NCBI GenBank assembly: GCA_021811225.1
Contig: JAJZPJ010000004.1
Coordinates: 1 to 34,952, forward strand
DNA from: Pseudomonadota bacterium
GTDB taxonomy: Bacteria; Pseudomonadota; Gammaproteobacteria; Burkholderiales; Rhodocyclaceae
DNA: 34,952 nucleotides
Direction of reading: 5' to 3'
The notes beneath the pieces are model-generated. The model was not told the origin of the DNA and made no database searches. It saw nothing but the letters and a program-made list of their open reading frames with translations. The position numbers and the translations under genes were made by a program. How positions within the stretch are numbered: the stretch's first letter is position 1; the number at the start of each line of letters is the position of its first letter. Below are positions 16,633 through 25,264 of the stretch, one piece after another.

Positions 16633-17787
16633 ATGGCCGGGCAGATGAAAATTGCCATGGTGGCGGGGGAGGCGTCGGGCGATCTGCTCGGCGCTCACCT
16701 GATCGGAGCGCTCAGGGCGCATCTTCCCGATGCCCGATTTCTCGGCATCGGCGGCCCCAAGATGCAGGCGGCGGGGCAGGATGCCTGGTGGCCGGCGGAG
16801 ACGCTCGCGGTCCACGGCTACGCCGAGGCCTTGCGCCATTACCGCGGCATCGCCGGCATCCGCCGCCGGTTGCTGAAGCGTTTGCTGGCCGATCCGCCCG
16901 ACGTCTTCATCGGCGTCGATGCGCCCGACTTCAATCTCTGGCTGGAGGCGCGCTTGAAGGCCGCCGGAGTTCCCGCGATCCACTTCGTCAGTCCTTCGAT
17001 CTGGGCCTGGCGGCCTAAGCGCATCCGCAAGATCGCCCGCTCGGTGAGCCGGATGCTCTGCCTGTTTCCGTTCGAGGCGGCGCTCTATCAAAAGCACGGC
17101 GTACCGGTCAGCTACGTCGGTCACCCGCTCGCCGACCTGATCCCGCTCGAACCCGACCGGCACGCGGCGCGCGAACGGCTCAACCTGGAGCCCGATGGCT
17201 TGATCTTCGCCCTGCTACCGGGCAGCCGCCAGTCGGAGCTGAAGTACCTGGCGACCCCCTTCATCGAAACCGCCCGGCTGCTGCACGTTCGCTATCCTCA
17301 AGCGCGCTTCCTGGTGCCGCTGGTGACGCGCGAGACGCGCATCCAGTTCGAGAATGCCTTGTGGGCGGCCGGCGCCCAGGAATTGCCGCTGACCCTGCTC
17401 TTCGGCCACGCCCACGACGCCATGGCCGCCGCCGACGCCGTGCTGGTGGCGAGCGGTACGGCGACGCTGGAGACGGCGCTGTACCGGAGACCGATGGTGA
17501 TCGCCTACCGGATGTCGCCGTGGTCCTGGCGCCTGATGCGGCGGATGCGGCTGCAGCCCTGGGTCGGGCTGCCGAACATCCTCGCCGGCCGCTTCGTCGT
17601 GCCGGAGTTTCTCCAGGACGAAGCGACGCCCGAGAACCTCGCCCAGGCGCTGGGCAATCTGGTCGCCGATCCGGCCCTCGCTGCGCGCCTTGAGCAAGTG
17701 TTCTCCGAACTCCATCGGCAGTTGCGCCAGAACACCGCGGAGCGCGCGGCGGCGGCGATCCTGCCGCTATTGCGGCCGCGGGCATGA
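16633..17787 (+). CDS. lpxB: Lipid-A-disaccharide synthase
   Basis: Peripheral inner-membrane GT-B glycosyltransferase that joins UDP-2,3-diacylglucosamine and lipid X. It has 384 residues. The N-terminal MVAGEASGDLLGAHLI, the VDAPDFNLWL segment, SPSIWAWRPKRIRKI, and the C-terminal LLPGSRQSELK and LVASGTATLETAL motifs are all family hallmarks. ATG at 16633 or 16645 could start translation; both have weak ribosome-binding sites, and the difference is four residues. The end overlaps rnhB by ATGA. Confidence 0.96.
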   Translation: MAGQMKIAMVAGEASGDLLGAHLIGALRAHLPDARFLGIGGPKMQAAGQDAWWPAETLAVHGYAEALRHYRGIAGIRRRLLKRLLADPPDVFIGVDAPDFNLWLEARLKAAGVPAIHFVSPSIWAWRPKRIRKIARSVSRMLCLFPFEAALYQKHGVPVSYVGHPLADLIPLEPDRHAARERLNLEPDGLIFALLPGSRQSELKYLATPFIETARLLHVRYPQARFLVPLVTRETRIQFENALWAAGAQELPLTLLFGHAHDAMAAADAVLVASGTATLETALYRRPMVIAYRMSPWSWRLMRRMRLQPWVGLPNILAGRFVVPEFLQDEATPENLAQALGNLVADPALAARLEQVFSELHRQLRQNTAERAAAAILPLLRPRA

Positions 17788-18362
17788 AGCTCATCGCCGG
17801 CGTCGACGAAGCCGGGCGCGGCCCGCTCGCCGGTCCGGTCTTCGCCGCGGCGGTGATGCTCGATCCGGGACGGCCGATCGCGGGGCTGGCCGACTCCAAG
17901 GCGCTCTCGGCCAAGACCCGGGAGCGGCTGGCGGCGCTGATCAAGGAGCAGGCCCTGGCCTGGGCGGTGGCCGAGAGCAGCGTCGCCGAAATCGACGCCC
18001 TGAACATCCTGCAAGCCAGCCTGCTGGCGATGGCCCGCGCGGTCGCCGCACTGCGGCCGCAGCCGGAGGAAATCGAGGTCGATGGCCTGCATTGTCCGGT
18101 CGTCGCCATGCCCGCCCGAGCCATCGTCCGGGGCGATGCGCAGGTGGCGGCGATCAGCGCCGCCTCGATCCTGGCCAAGACCGCGCGCGACGCCGAGTTG
18201 CTGCGCTTGCATACGCTCTTCCCGCAATACGGCCTCGACCGCCACAAGGGTTACCCGACCGCGGCGCATCTTTCCGCCCTGGAAAAACACGGCGTCGCGA
18301 TCATTCACAGGCGCAGCTTCGCCCCGGTGCGCCGTCGACTCATAGTGGCAGGCAGCACGTGA
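17784..18362 (+). CDS. rnhB: Ribonuclease HII
   Basis: Endonuclease that removes ribonucleotides misincorporated into DNA and RNA in hybrids. It has 192 residues. The catalytic pair D8-E9 lies in AGVDEAGRGPLAGPVF, a further acidic residue in IEVDGLH, and ASILAKTARDAEL and YGLDRHKGYPT complete the family pattern. It starts in an ATGA overlap with lpxB and closes the compact part of the train. A 7-bp hairpin follows its stop. Confidence 0.97.
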   Translation: MKLIAGVDEAGRGPLAGPVFAAAVMLDPGRPIAGLADSKALSAKTRERLAALIKEQALAWAVAESSVAEIDALNILQASLLAMARAVAALRPQPEEIEVDGLHCPVVAMPARAIVRGDAQVAAISAASILAKTARDAELLRLHTLFPQYGLDRHKGYPTAAHLSALEKHGVAIIHRRSFAPVRRRLIVAGST

Positions 18363-18388
18363 TTGCCCCCGCCACGCCCACTTCATTC

Positions 18389-18405
18389 GCCGCCCTCCGG
18401 GCGGC
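18389..18405 (+). other. GC-rich hairpin after rnhB
   Basis: GCCGCCC (18389-18395), loop TCC, GGGCGGC (18399-18405): a perfect 7-bp stem between rnhB and the next gene. There is no U-run, so it is at best a partial terminator or mRNA-stabilising element. It ends just before the AGGAGG ribosome-binding site of the CopD-like gene. Confidence 0.5.
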
Positions 18406-18423
18406 CGTTCAGGAGGCTAGGCC

Positions 18424-18891
18424 ATGATACTGGTACCGCTGCTGTTGTTCCTGCATCTCGTCGCCGTCGTCGTCTGGGTGGGCGGCATGTTCTTCGCCTA
18501 TCTCTGCCTGCGGCCGGTCGCCGCCGCGCAACTGGAGCCGCCGCAGCGGCTGATGCTGTGGGCGGGCGTATTCGAGCGCTTCTTCCCCTGGGTATGGGCG
18601 TCGGTGGTGATGATTCTCGGCAGCGGCCTGACCATGTTCTGGGTCATCGGCGCGGACAATCCGGGCAATGCGCCGCTGCACTGGAATCTGATGATGGGGA
18701 CCGGCGTCGTCATGATGCTGATCTTCGCCCATCTCTATTTCGCCCCGTTCCAGACGCTGCGCCAGTGCGTGGCCGCCGCCGACTGGCCGCGGGCCGGCGC
18801 CGCGCTCGATCAGATCCGGAAGCTGGTCGGCTTCAACCTGTTCCTGGGACTTCTCACCATCGTCATCGCCACGCTCGGGATCTATCTCTAG
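18424..18891 (+). CDS. CopD-like integral membrane protein
   Basis: A 155-residue, four-helix membrane protein. Helix 1 is LLLFLHLVAVVVWVGGMFFA; further hydrophobic segments lie around 50-70, 85-107 and 130-153. The histidine in helix 1 (FLHL...WVGG) and the HW and HLYF residues later are typical of the CopD/cytochrome b561-like domain, which can bind copper or haem. The specific job is unknown. A strong AGGAGG (18411-18416) precedes the ATG. It stands between rnhB and the rRNA methyltransferase on the same strand, with no other copper gene next to it. Confidence 0.75.
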   Translation: MILVPLLLFLHLVAVVVWVGGMFFAYLCLRPVAAAQLEPPQRLMLWAGVFERFFPWVWASVVMILGSGLTMFWVIGADNPGNAPLHWNLMMGTGVVMMLIFAHLYFAPFQTLRQCVAAADWPRAGAALDQIRKLVGFNLFLGLLTIVIATLGIYL

Positions 18892-18907
18892 CGCGGGGCT
18901 AGGCGCC

Positions 18908-19687
18908 GTGAAGCATATCCGTTCGCGCGACAACCCCGGCTTCAAGCGCCTGCGCGCGCTCGCCGACGACGCCCGGGAGCAGCGCCGGCAGGGGCTGTCC
19001 CTGCTCGACGGCAGCCATCTGGTCGCCGCCTATCGCGACAAGGTCGGCATGCCCGAATGCCTGGTGCTGAGCGAGCGCGGCTCGGCCCAAGCCGAGATCA
19101 TCGCCTTGCAGGCCCGGTTTTCCGGCACCGAGAGCTGGCTCGTCAGCGACAGCCTGTTCGCCGAACTCTCGGGGGTGGCCACGCCCAGCGGCATTCTGGC
19201 CTTGATCCGCATTCCCGCCGCGCCCGAGACATGGGCAGGCCGCGCTTCCTGCGTCCTGCTCGACGCGCTGCAGGATGCCGGCAACGTCGGCTCCATCCTG
19301 CGCAGTGCCGCCGCCGCCGGCATCCGCGACGTCTTTCTGGGCAAAGGCTGCGCCGGCGCGTGGACGCCGCGGGTGCTGCGCGCGGCGCAAGGCGCCCACT
19401 TCGATCTGGCCATCCGCGAGCAGGCCGATCTGGTGCAGGTCGTCGAGAACTATTCAGGCAGCGTCATCGCCGCCACGCCGCACGACGCCGCACCGCTCTA
19501 CAGCCTCGATCTCGCCGGCGAGCTCGCCTGGCTGTTCGGCAACGAGGGCGCGGGGCTGTCGCCCGAGCTGCTGGCCCGCGCCAGACTGCGCGCCGCCATC
19601 CCGATGGCGCCCGGAAGCGAGTCCCTGAACGTCGCCGCCGCCGCGGCCGTCTGCCTGTTCGAGGAAGTCCGGCAAAAACGTTTCTGA
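18908..19687 (+). CDS. TrmH/SpoU-family RNA 2'-O-methyltransferase
   Basis: SAM-dependent SPOUT methyltransferase, likely acting on rRNA (RlmB-like) although the exact nucleotide cannot be told from sequence. It has 259 residues: an N-terminal substrate-binding domain (1-105), then the knot with motif 1 LDALQDAGNVGSILRSA (N126), motif 2 LFGNEGAGLS and motif 3 IPMAPGSESLNVAAAAAV. The start is a GTG at 18908 that opens MKHIRSRDNPGFKRLRAL, matching family N-termini. Its stop lies only two bases from the stop of the convergent ppsR, so the two transcripts must overlap. Confidence 0.88.
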   Translation: MKHIRSRDNPGFKRLRALADDAREQRRQGLSLLDGSHLVAAYRDKVGMPECLVLSERGSAQAEIIALQARFSGTESWLVSDSLFAELSGVATPSGILALIRIPAAPETWAGRASCVLLDALQDAGNVGSILRSAAAAGIRDVFLGKGCAGAWTPRVLRAAQGAHFDLAIREQADLVQVVENYSGSVIAATPHDAAPLYSLDLAGELAWLFGNEGAGLSPELLARARLRAAIPMAPGSESLNVAAAAAVCLFEEVRQKRF

Positions 19688-19689
19688 GT

Positions 19690-20514
19690 TCAAAAAGTAT
19701 TACCGTCGAGCTTGACCGTCTGCATCAGGATCGCGGCGATTTCCTCGATCGACTTGGTGGTCGAGTCGAGCCAGCGTATGCCCTCGCGCTTCATCAGGCG
19801 CTGCGCCGCATCGACCTCGTAGCGGCAATTTTCCGGCGAAGCGTAATGGCTCTCGGGCCGACGTTCGTGGCGGATCTGGGCGAGACGTTCCGGACCGATG
19901 GTCAGGCCGAACAGCTTCTGGCGATGCTTGGCGAGATTGCCGGGCAGGCGGTTCCGCTCGAAGTCTTCCGGAATCAGCGGGTAGTTGGCCGCCTTGATGC
20001 CGAACTGCAAGGCGAGATACAGGCTGGTCGGGGTCTTGCCGCTCCTCGAGACGCCGATCAGGATCACGTCGGCCTGGTCCAGATCGGCGTCCGAGATGCC
20101 GTCGTCGTGGGTCAGGGTGAAGTTGATCGCCTCGATCCGGGCGGTGTAATCCGGGGTGTTGGCGCGGCCGTGGGAGCGGCCGATGGTGTGGGTCGAGCGC
20201 GCGCCCAGCTCCGCCTCGAGCGGCGCGATGAAGGCCTCGAACAGGTCCAGGGTGAGCGCGTCGCCTTCGCGCAGCGCGGCCGAGACCAGCGGATTGACCT
20301 GGGTCGAGATGACGATCGGGCGGCGGCCGTCGCTGCCTCCGGCGGCGCGGATCCTGGCGACGCAGTCCTGCGCCTTGTCCACGGAATCGACGAAGGGCAT
20401 GCGCACCGGGCGGAAGTGCAGATGTTCGAACTGGGAGAGCAGGCTGTGGCCGAGCGTCTCGGCGGTGATGCCGGTGCCGTCGGAGATGAAAAATACCGTG
20501 CGCGAAGCGCTCAT
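19690..20514 (-). CDS. ppsR: PEP synthetase regulatory protein (bifunctional kinase/pyrophosphorylase)
   Basis: Controls PpsA by ADP-dependent phosphorylation of the threonine next to its catalytic histidine and by phosphate-dependent removal. It has 274 residues of the DUF299/PSRP family: FFISDGTGITAETLGHSLL at the N-terminus, a P-loop GVSRSGKTPTSLYLA in the centre (about 150-165), and ANYPLIPEDF. It is transcribed away from its target ppsA, the usual arrangement. A good promoter lies at 20544-20572; no Shine-Dalgarno is visible. It converges with the RNA methyltransferase gene with no terminator between. Confidence 0.95.
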   Translation of the reverse strand: MSASRTVFFISDGTGITAETLGHSLLSQFEHLHFRPVRMPFVDSVDKAQDCVARIRAAGGSDGRRPIVISTQVNPLVSAALREGDALTLDLFEAFIAPLEAELGARSTHTIGRSHGRANTPDYTARIEAINFTLTHDDGISDADLDQADVILIGVSRSGKTPTSLYLALQFGIKAANYPLIPEDFERNRLPGNLAKHRQKLFGLTIGPERLAQIRHERRPESHYASPENCRYEVDAAQRLMKREGIRWLDSTTKSIEEIAAILMQTVKLDGNTF

Positions 20515-20543
20515 GGATGCGGGAGAAGGGTGGCAAAGGCGAT

Positions 20544-20572
20544 AAAATAGCGGCTTCGCCCCCTACTATCAA
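20544..20572 (-). promoter_or_regulatory. Sigma-70 promoter for ppsR
   Basis: On the minus strand TTGATA (20572-20567) and TATTTT (20549-20544) are 17 bases apart. The predicted start near 20537 leaves a leader of about 23 nt. It occupies most of the 84-base ppsR/ppsA gap, so the ppsA promoter must overlap it; I could not identify that one. Confidence 0.6.
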
Positions 20573-20598
20573 TTAATGATTTCCTCGAAAGGCCAGCA

Positions 20599-22977
20599 AT
20601 GAAGCGCTACGCAATCGCATTCGACCACCTGCGCATGAGCGACGTCGAACAGGTGGGCGGCAAGAACGCCTCGCTCGGCGAAATGATCAGCCAGCTATCC
20701 AGCACTGGCGTGCGCGTGCCCGGCGGCTTTGCCACGACGGCGGATGCCTACCGCGACTTCCTCGGCCACCAGGGTCTGGCCGGGCGCATCAGCCAGGCGC
20801 TCGCCGCCCTCGACGTCGATGACGTCGCGGCGCTGGCCAACACCGGCGCGCAGATCCGCCAGTGGATCCTCGATACGCCGCTGCCGCCGGCCCTCGAAGC
20901 GGAGATCAAGACGCACTACCAGACGCTGGTCGACGGCGGCAGCGACGGCGCCTCCTTCGCGGTGCGCTCCTCGGCGACCGCCGAAGACCTGCCCGATGCC
21001 TCCTTCGCCGGCCAGCAGGAGAGCTTTCTCAACATCCACGGCTACGCCAACATCCTCCACGCCATCAAGGAAGTGTTCGCCTCGCTCTACAACGACCGGG
21101 CCATCGCCTACCGCGTGCACAAGGGTTTCGCCCACGCCGAGGTGGCGCTCTCCGCCGGGGTGCAGCGCATGGTGCGCTCCGACACCGGCGCCTCGGGGGT
21201 GATGTTCACCCTGGACACCGAGTCGGGTTTCGACGGCGTGGTGTTCATCACCGCCAGCTACGGCCTGGGCGAGACCATCGTCCAGGGCGCGGTCAATCCC
21301 GACGAGTACTACGTGCACAAGCAGACCCTGGCTGCGGGTTTCCCCTCGGTGATCCGCCGCAACCTGGGCTCCAAGCTGATCAAGATGGTGTTCACCGACA
21401 ACCGCGAGGCCGGGGCCAGCACCGCCACCATCGTCGTTCCCGAGGCCGATCGCAATCGCTACGCGCTGACCGACGCCGACGTGCTGGAGCTGGCGCGTTA
21501 CGCGATGATCATCGAGCAGCACTATGGTCGGCCGATGGACATCGAATGGGGCAAGGACGGCGAGGACGGCAAGCTCTACATCCTGCAGGCCCGGCCGGAG
21601 ACCGTGAAATCCCAGGCGAATGGCGGCAGCACCATCGAGAAATACCGGATCAAGCAGCACGGCAAGGTGCTCACCTCGGGCCGCGCCATCGGCCAGAAGA
21701 TCGGCACCGGCCCGGTGCGCCTGGTCAAGGACGCCTCCGAAATGGGCAAGGTGAAATCCGGCGACATCCTGGTCACCGACATGACCGATCCGAACTGGGA
21801 GCCGGTGATGAAGCGCGCCTCGGCGATCGTCACCAATCGCGGCGGCCGCACCTGCCACGCCGCGATCATCGCCCGCGAGCTGGGCATCCCGGCCATCGTC
21901 GGCTGCGGCAACGCCACCGCGGTGCTGGAAGAGAGCGAGCCGGTGACCGTCTCCTGCGCCGAGGGCGACACCGGCTACGTCTATCGCGGCCGGCTCGATT
22001 TCGAGGTGACGCGCCAGGACATCAGCAAGATGCCGCCCTTGCCGGTGAAGATCACCATGAACATCGGCAATCCCGAGCTCGCCTTCGAGTTCGCCCAGAT
22101 TCCCAACAGCGGCGTCGGTCTGGCGCGGCTGGAGTTCGTCATCAACAACATGATCGGCATCCATCCCAAGGCGATCCTGGAGATCGACCAGGTCCCGGCC
22201 AGCGTCAGGGACGAGATCCTGCGCCGCTCGCGCGGCTACGCCAGCCCCGAGGCCTTCTTCGTCGAGAAGCTGGTCGAGGGCGTGGCCACCATCGCCGCCG
22301 CCTTCTATCCCAAGCCGGTGATCGTGCGCCTGTCGGACTTCAAGTCGAACGAATACCGCAAGCTCCTGGGCGGCGAGGTCTTCGAGCCGGACGAAGAAAA
22401 TCCGATGCTGGGCTTCCGCGGCGCCTCGCGCTACGTGGCACAGAGCTTCCGCGCTTGCTTCGCGCTGGAATGCCGGGCGATGAAGCGGGTGAGGAACGAA
22501 CTTGGCCTCACCAACGTCGAGCTGATGGTGCCCTTCGTGCGCAACCTCGGGGAGGCCGTAGAGGTCGTCGAACTGCTCGCGGCGCATGGCCTCTCGCGCG
22601 GCGACAAGGGATTGAGGCTGATCATGATGTGCGAGATTCCTTCCAACGCGCTCTTGGCGGAGGAGTTCCTGCAGCATTTCGACGGCTTCTCCATCGGCTC
22701 CAACGACCTGACCCAGCTCACCCTGGGTCTGGACCGCGACTCCGGGCTGGTGGCGCACGCCTTCGAGGAGCGCGATCCGGCGGTGAAAAAGCTCCTGGCG
22801 ATGGCCATCTCCGCCTGCAATCGTCTCGGCAAATACGTCGGCATCTGCGGCCAGGGGCCGTCCGACCACGCCGATTTCGCCGAGTGGCTGATGGACCAGG
22901 GAATCCAGTCGATGTCGCTCAATCCCGACACCGTGGTGGACACCTGGTTGCAGCTCGCGCGTCATAAGGGTGTCTGA
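20599..22977 (+). CDS. ppsA: Phosphoenolpyruvate synthase
   Basis: Makes PEP from pyruvate with ATP (yielding AMP and Pi) for gluconeogenesis. It has 792 residues, equal to the E. coli enzyme. The ATP-grasp domain spans 1-340 (AVRSSATAEDLPDASFAGQQ at about 121). The phosphohistidine domain contains GGRTCHAAIIAREL, with H420 as the phosphate carrier and T418 as the expected PpsR target. The PEP/pyruvate TIM barrel follows (about 470-790; GSNDLTQLTLGLDRD, YVGICGQGPSDH). AAAGG lies about seven bases before the ATG. Its 3' end overlaps or abuts nfeD. Confidence 0.98.
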   Translation: MKRYAIAFDHLRMSDVEQVGGKNASLGEMISQLSSTGVRVPGGFATTADAYRDFLGHQGLAGRISQALAALDVDDVAALANTGAQIRQWILDTPLPPALEAEIKTHYQTLVDGGSDGASFAVRSSATAEDLPDASFAGQQESFLNIHGYANILHAIKEVFASLYNDRAIAYRVHKGFAHAEVALSAGVQRMVRSDTGASGVMFTLDTESGFDGVVFITASYGLGETIVQGAVNPDEYYVHKQTLAAGFPSVIRRNLGSKLIKMVFTDNREAGASTATIVVPEADRNRYALTDADVLELARYAMIIEQHYGRPMDIEWGKDGEDGKLYILQARPETVKSQANGGSTIEKYRIKQHGKVLTSGRAIGQKIGTGPVRLVKDASEMGKVKSGDILVTDMTDPNWEPVMKRASAIVTNRGGRTCHAAIIARELGIPAIVGCGNATAVLEESEPVTVSCAEGDTGYVYRGRLDFEVTRQDISKMPPLPVKITMNIGNPELAFEFAQIPNSGVGLARLEFVINNMIGIHPKAILEIDQVPASVRDEILRRSRGYASPEAFFVEKLVEGVATIAAAFYPKPVIVRLSDFKSNEYRKLLGGEVFEPDEENPMLGFRGASRYVAQSFRACFALECRAMKRVRNELGLTNVELMVPFVRNLGEAVEVVELLAAHGLSRGDKGLRLIMMCEIPSNALLAEEFLQHFDGFSIGSNDLTQLTLGLDRDSGLVAHAFEERDPAVKKLLAMAISACNRLGKYVGICGQGPSDHADFAEWLMDQGIQSMSLNPDTVVDTWLQLARHKGV

Positions 22978-22978
22978 G

Positions 22979-23422
22979 GTGCCTTTTGAATGGTGGCAGT
23001 GGGCGATCGTCGGCATCGGGCTGATACTCGCCGAGCTCGCCGTCCCGGTTTTCGTGCTGATCTGGTTCGGGCTGGGCGCGCTGCTGGTGTCCTTGCTGGT
23101 CGCGTTGTTCCCGGCGCTCGGGCTCACCGGCCAGTTGGGCTGCTGGCTGGCGCTCTCCCTGCTCCTGATCCTGCTCTGGTTCAGGATTTTCCGGCCGGGC
23201 GCCCACAAGACGCGGGTCGGCATGTCCGATGACTACGTCGTCGGCGAGGTCGGCCTGCTGACGCATCCGGTGGCGCCCTTCGAAAAAGGCAAGGTGCGCT
23301 TCCAGAAGCCTATACTAGGCAGCGAACTGTGGGATTGCATCGCCGACGAGGCGGTCGCCGCCGGGGAGCGGGTCAGGGTGGTCGGCATCGAGGGCAGTCT
23401 GATCAAGGTGAGAAAAGTTTAG
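22979..23422 (+). CDS. Short NfeD-like membrane protein
   Basis: Small partner protein of SPFH/stomatin proteins, thought to help organise membrane microdomains. It has 147 residues: two long hydrophobic segments (about 8-30 and 33-62), followed by an OB-fold-like C-terminal domain with VVGEVGLLTHP, GKVRFQKPILGSELWDC and GERVRVVGIEGSLIKVRKV. I prefer the GTG at 22979, eight bases after AAGGG (22966-22970). An upstream in-frame GTG at 22970 lies inside that ribosome-binding site and would add three residues. It forms an operon with ppsA and the SPFH gene. Confidence 0.85.
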   Translation: MPFEWWQWAIVGIGLILAELAVPVFVLIWFGLGALLVSLLVALFPALGLTGQLGCWLALSLLLILLWFRIFRPGAHKTRVGMSDDYVVGEVGLLTHPVAPFEKGKVRFQKPILGSELWDCIADEAVAAGERVRVVGIEGSLIKVRKV

Positions 23423-23457
23423 TTCCCCCCCGCTGGAAGTGGAAAATGGAGAATGTC

Positions 23458-24315
23458 ATGGGTGCCGGTTTCGTTTTCGTCGTAGCTTTGCTGATTTTCG
23501 CCGCGGTCACGCTGGCCAAGGGCGTGCGCATCGTGCCGCAGGGCGAGGAGTGGATCGTCGAGCGCCTGGGCAAGTACAGCAGCACGCTCGTCCCCGGTCT
23601 CAACATCCTGGTGCCCTACCTCGACCGGGTCGCCTACAAGCTGGTGACCAAGGACATCATCCTCGACGTGCAGGAGCAGGAGGTGATCACCCGCGACAAC
23701 GCGGTGATCCTGATCAACGCCATCGCCTTCATCAAGATCACCGATCCGATCAAGGCGGTCTATGGCGTCACCGACTTCTCCGAAGCGATCCGCAACATGA
23801 TCATGACCACGCTGCGCTCGATCACCGGCGACATGGACCTCGACCAGGCGCTGTCCTCCCGCGACAAGATCAAGGCGCGGCTGCGCGAGAGCATCGCCGA
23901 CGAGGCGATCGACTGGGGCCTGACGGTGAAGTCGGTGGAGATCCAGGACATCAAGCCGTCGGAGTCGATGGTGCGGGCGATGGAGGCGCAGGCCTCGGCC
24001 GAGCGCGAGCGCAAGGCCATGGTGACCAAGGCCGAGGGCACCAAGCAGTCGGCGATCCTCCAGGCCGAGGCGCGCCTTGAGGCGGCCAAGCGCGACGCCG
24101 AAGCGCAGGTGACGCTGGCCGAAGCGTCCGCCGAGGCGATCCGCCGGGTCGCCGCCGCCATCGGCAACCAGGATGCGCCGATGCGCTACATGCTCGGGGA
24201 GAAATATCTCGCCGCGATGGGCCGGCTGGCGGAGTCGGACAACGCCAAGACCGTGGTGCTGCCCGCCGACATCCAGGAGTCACTCTCGGGCATCCTCGGC
24301 CGCGCCCGCGGCTGA
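23458..24315 (+). CDS. SPFH/stomatin-like membrane protein (QmcA type)
   Basis: Membrane-anchored scaffold of the prohibitin/stomatin family. It has 285 residues: an N-terminal membrane helix (GFVFVVALLIFAAVTLA), then the SPFH domain (about 20-180; RIVPQGEEWIVERLGKYSSTL, PGLNILVPYLDRV, DITDPIKAVYG-like stretch), then a coiled-coil rich in Ala, Glu and Lys (about 175-235) and the C-terminal YLAAMGRLAES. ATG at 23458 has GGAG six bases upstream; an ATG at 23446 would add four residues. Pairing with a short NfeD protein supports a microdomain or membrane quality-control role. Confidence 0.9.
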   Translation: MGAGFVFVVALLIFAAVTLAKGVRIVPQGEEWIVERLGKYSSTLVPGLNILVPYLDRVAYKLVTKDIILDVQEQEVITRDNAVILINAIAFIKITDPIKAVYGVTDFSEAIRNMIMTTLRSITGDMDLDQALSSRDKIKARLRESIADEAIDWGLTVKSVEIQDIKPSESMVRAMEAQASAERERKAMVTKAEGTKQSAILQAEARLEAAKRDAEAQVTLAEASAEAIRRVAAAIGNQDAPMRYMLGEKYLAAMGRLAESDNAKTVVLPADIQESLSGILGRARG

Positions 24316-24334
24316 GCGTTTATTCTGCCGCGGA

Positions 24335-24784
24335 TCAGGAACGGGCCAGCTTCATCACCCGGCTCTTTTCCCTGACCCAGTCCCGCTCCTTCTCCGCTTC
24401 GCGCTTGTCGTACTGCTTCTTGCCCTTGGCCAGGCCGATGGAGAGCTTGATCCGGCCCTTGGAGAAGTGCAGATCGAGCGGCACCAAGGCGTAGCCGGCG
24501 CGTTCCACCTTGCCGATCAGCTTGCTGATTTCCGCTGCGTGCAAGAGCAGCTTGCGCGTCCTGACCGGATCGGGATGGATGTGGGTCGAGGCGGTCGGAA
24601 GCGGGCTGATGTGCGCGCCGATCAGATAGACCTCCTCGTTTCTCAGCACCACGTAGGCTTCCTTGATCTGGGCGCGGCCGGCGCGTATCGCCTTGACCTC
24701 CCAGCCTTCGAGGGCGACGCCGGCCTCGAACTTGTCCTCGATGAAGTAGTCGTGGAAGGCCTTCTTGTTTTCGGCGATGCTCAT
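24335..24784 (-). CDS. smpB: SsrA-binding protein SmpB
   Basis: Binds tmRNA and brings it to stalled ribosomes for trans-translation. It has 149 residues of the compact beta-barrel family: FIEDKFEAGVALEGWEVKAI near the N-terminus, LRNEEVYLIGAHISPL, RTRKLLLHAAEI, and the C-terminal tail GKKQYDKREAEKERDW. It diverges from ratA across 48 bases that hold a symmetric promoter. Its stop lies 19 bases from the stop of the convergent SPFH gene. The tmRNA gene itself is not in this window. Confidence 0.97.
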   Translation of the reverse strand: MSIAENKKAFHDYFIEDKFEAGVALEGWEVKAIRAGRAQIKEAYVVLRNEEVYLIGAHISPLPTASTHIHPDPVRTRKLLLHAAEISKLIGKVERAGYALVPLDLHFSKGRIKLSIGLAKGKKQYDKREAEKERDWVREKSRVMKLARS

Positions 24785-24799
24785 GGACGTGACGCGCGG

Positions 24800-24817
24800 T
24801 AGAATATCGCCATTCTA
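24800..24817. promoter_or_regulatory. Symmetric bidirectional -10 pair between smpB and ratA
   Basis: TAGAAT (24800-24805) and ATTCTA (24812-24817) form a perfect 6-bp inverted repeat around ATCGCC. Each half is a good -10 hexamer, one per strand, and each lies 27 bases from its own start codon (24784 and 24833). Neither direction has a recognisable -35. Confidence 0.55.
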
Positions 24818-24832
24818 ACCCAGCCCACCGGC

Positions 24833-25264
24833 ATGGCCGTCGTCGAAAAATCGGTTCTGATCGAGCGTAGCGCAGCGCAGATGTTCGATCTCGTCGACCG
24901 GGTCGAGGATTACCCGAAGTTTCTGCCCTGGTGCGGCGGCACGCAGCTGTTCGAGCGCACTTCGAGCAAGACCGCCGCCCGGATCGACATCCGCTACCAT
25001 GGTCTGAAGGCGCATTTTTCCACCGAGAATGCCAAGGACTATCCGAGATCGATGGCGATCGCGCTCACCGACGGCCCCTTCCGGCACATGGACGGCGGCT
25101 GGCGCTTCACTCCGCTCGGGGATGCCGCCTGCAAGGTCGAGTTCCGCCTGCACTACGAGTTCTCCAGCCGCCTGCTGGAGAAGGCGCTGGGCCCGGTGTT
25201 CAACCATATCGCCAACACCTTCGTCGAATCCTTCGTGAAAAGGGCGGGGGAACTCTATGCCTGA
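24833..25264 (+). CDS. ratA: RatA/Coq10-like START-domain protein
   Basis: A 143-residue START/polyketide-cyclase fold protein related to yeast Coq10 and E. coli RatA. The RatA name comes with a proposed role blocking 70S assembly, while the Coq10 relation points to ubiquinone handling; sequence alone does not decide. Signatures: VEKSVLIERSAAQMFDLVDR, VEDYPKFLPWCGGTQ, and the C-terminal helix FVESFVKRAGELYA. It forms a two-gene unit with rnfH, whose ATG overlaps its final codons. Confidence 0.9.
   Translation: MAVVEKSVLIERSAAQMFDLVDRVEDYPKFLPWCGGTQLFERTSSKTAARIDIRYHGLKAHFSTENAKDYPRSMAIALTDGPFRHMDGGWRFTPLGDAACKVEFRLHYEFSSRLLEKALGPVFNHIANTFVESFVKRAGELYA

Noticed and set aside
20695..23223. Long minus-strand open frame opposite ppsA
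   Set aside because: Same antisense artefact; ppsA is complete and unmistakable in the plus strand.
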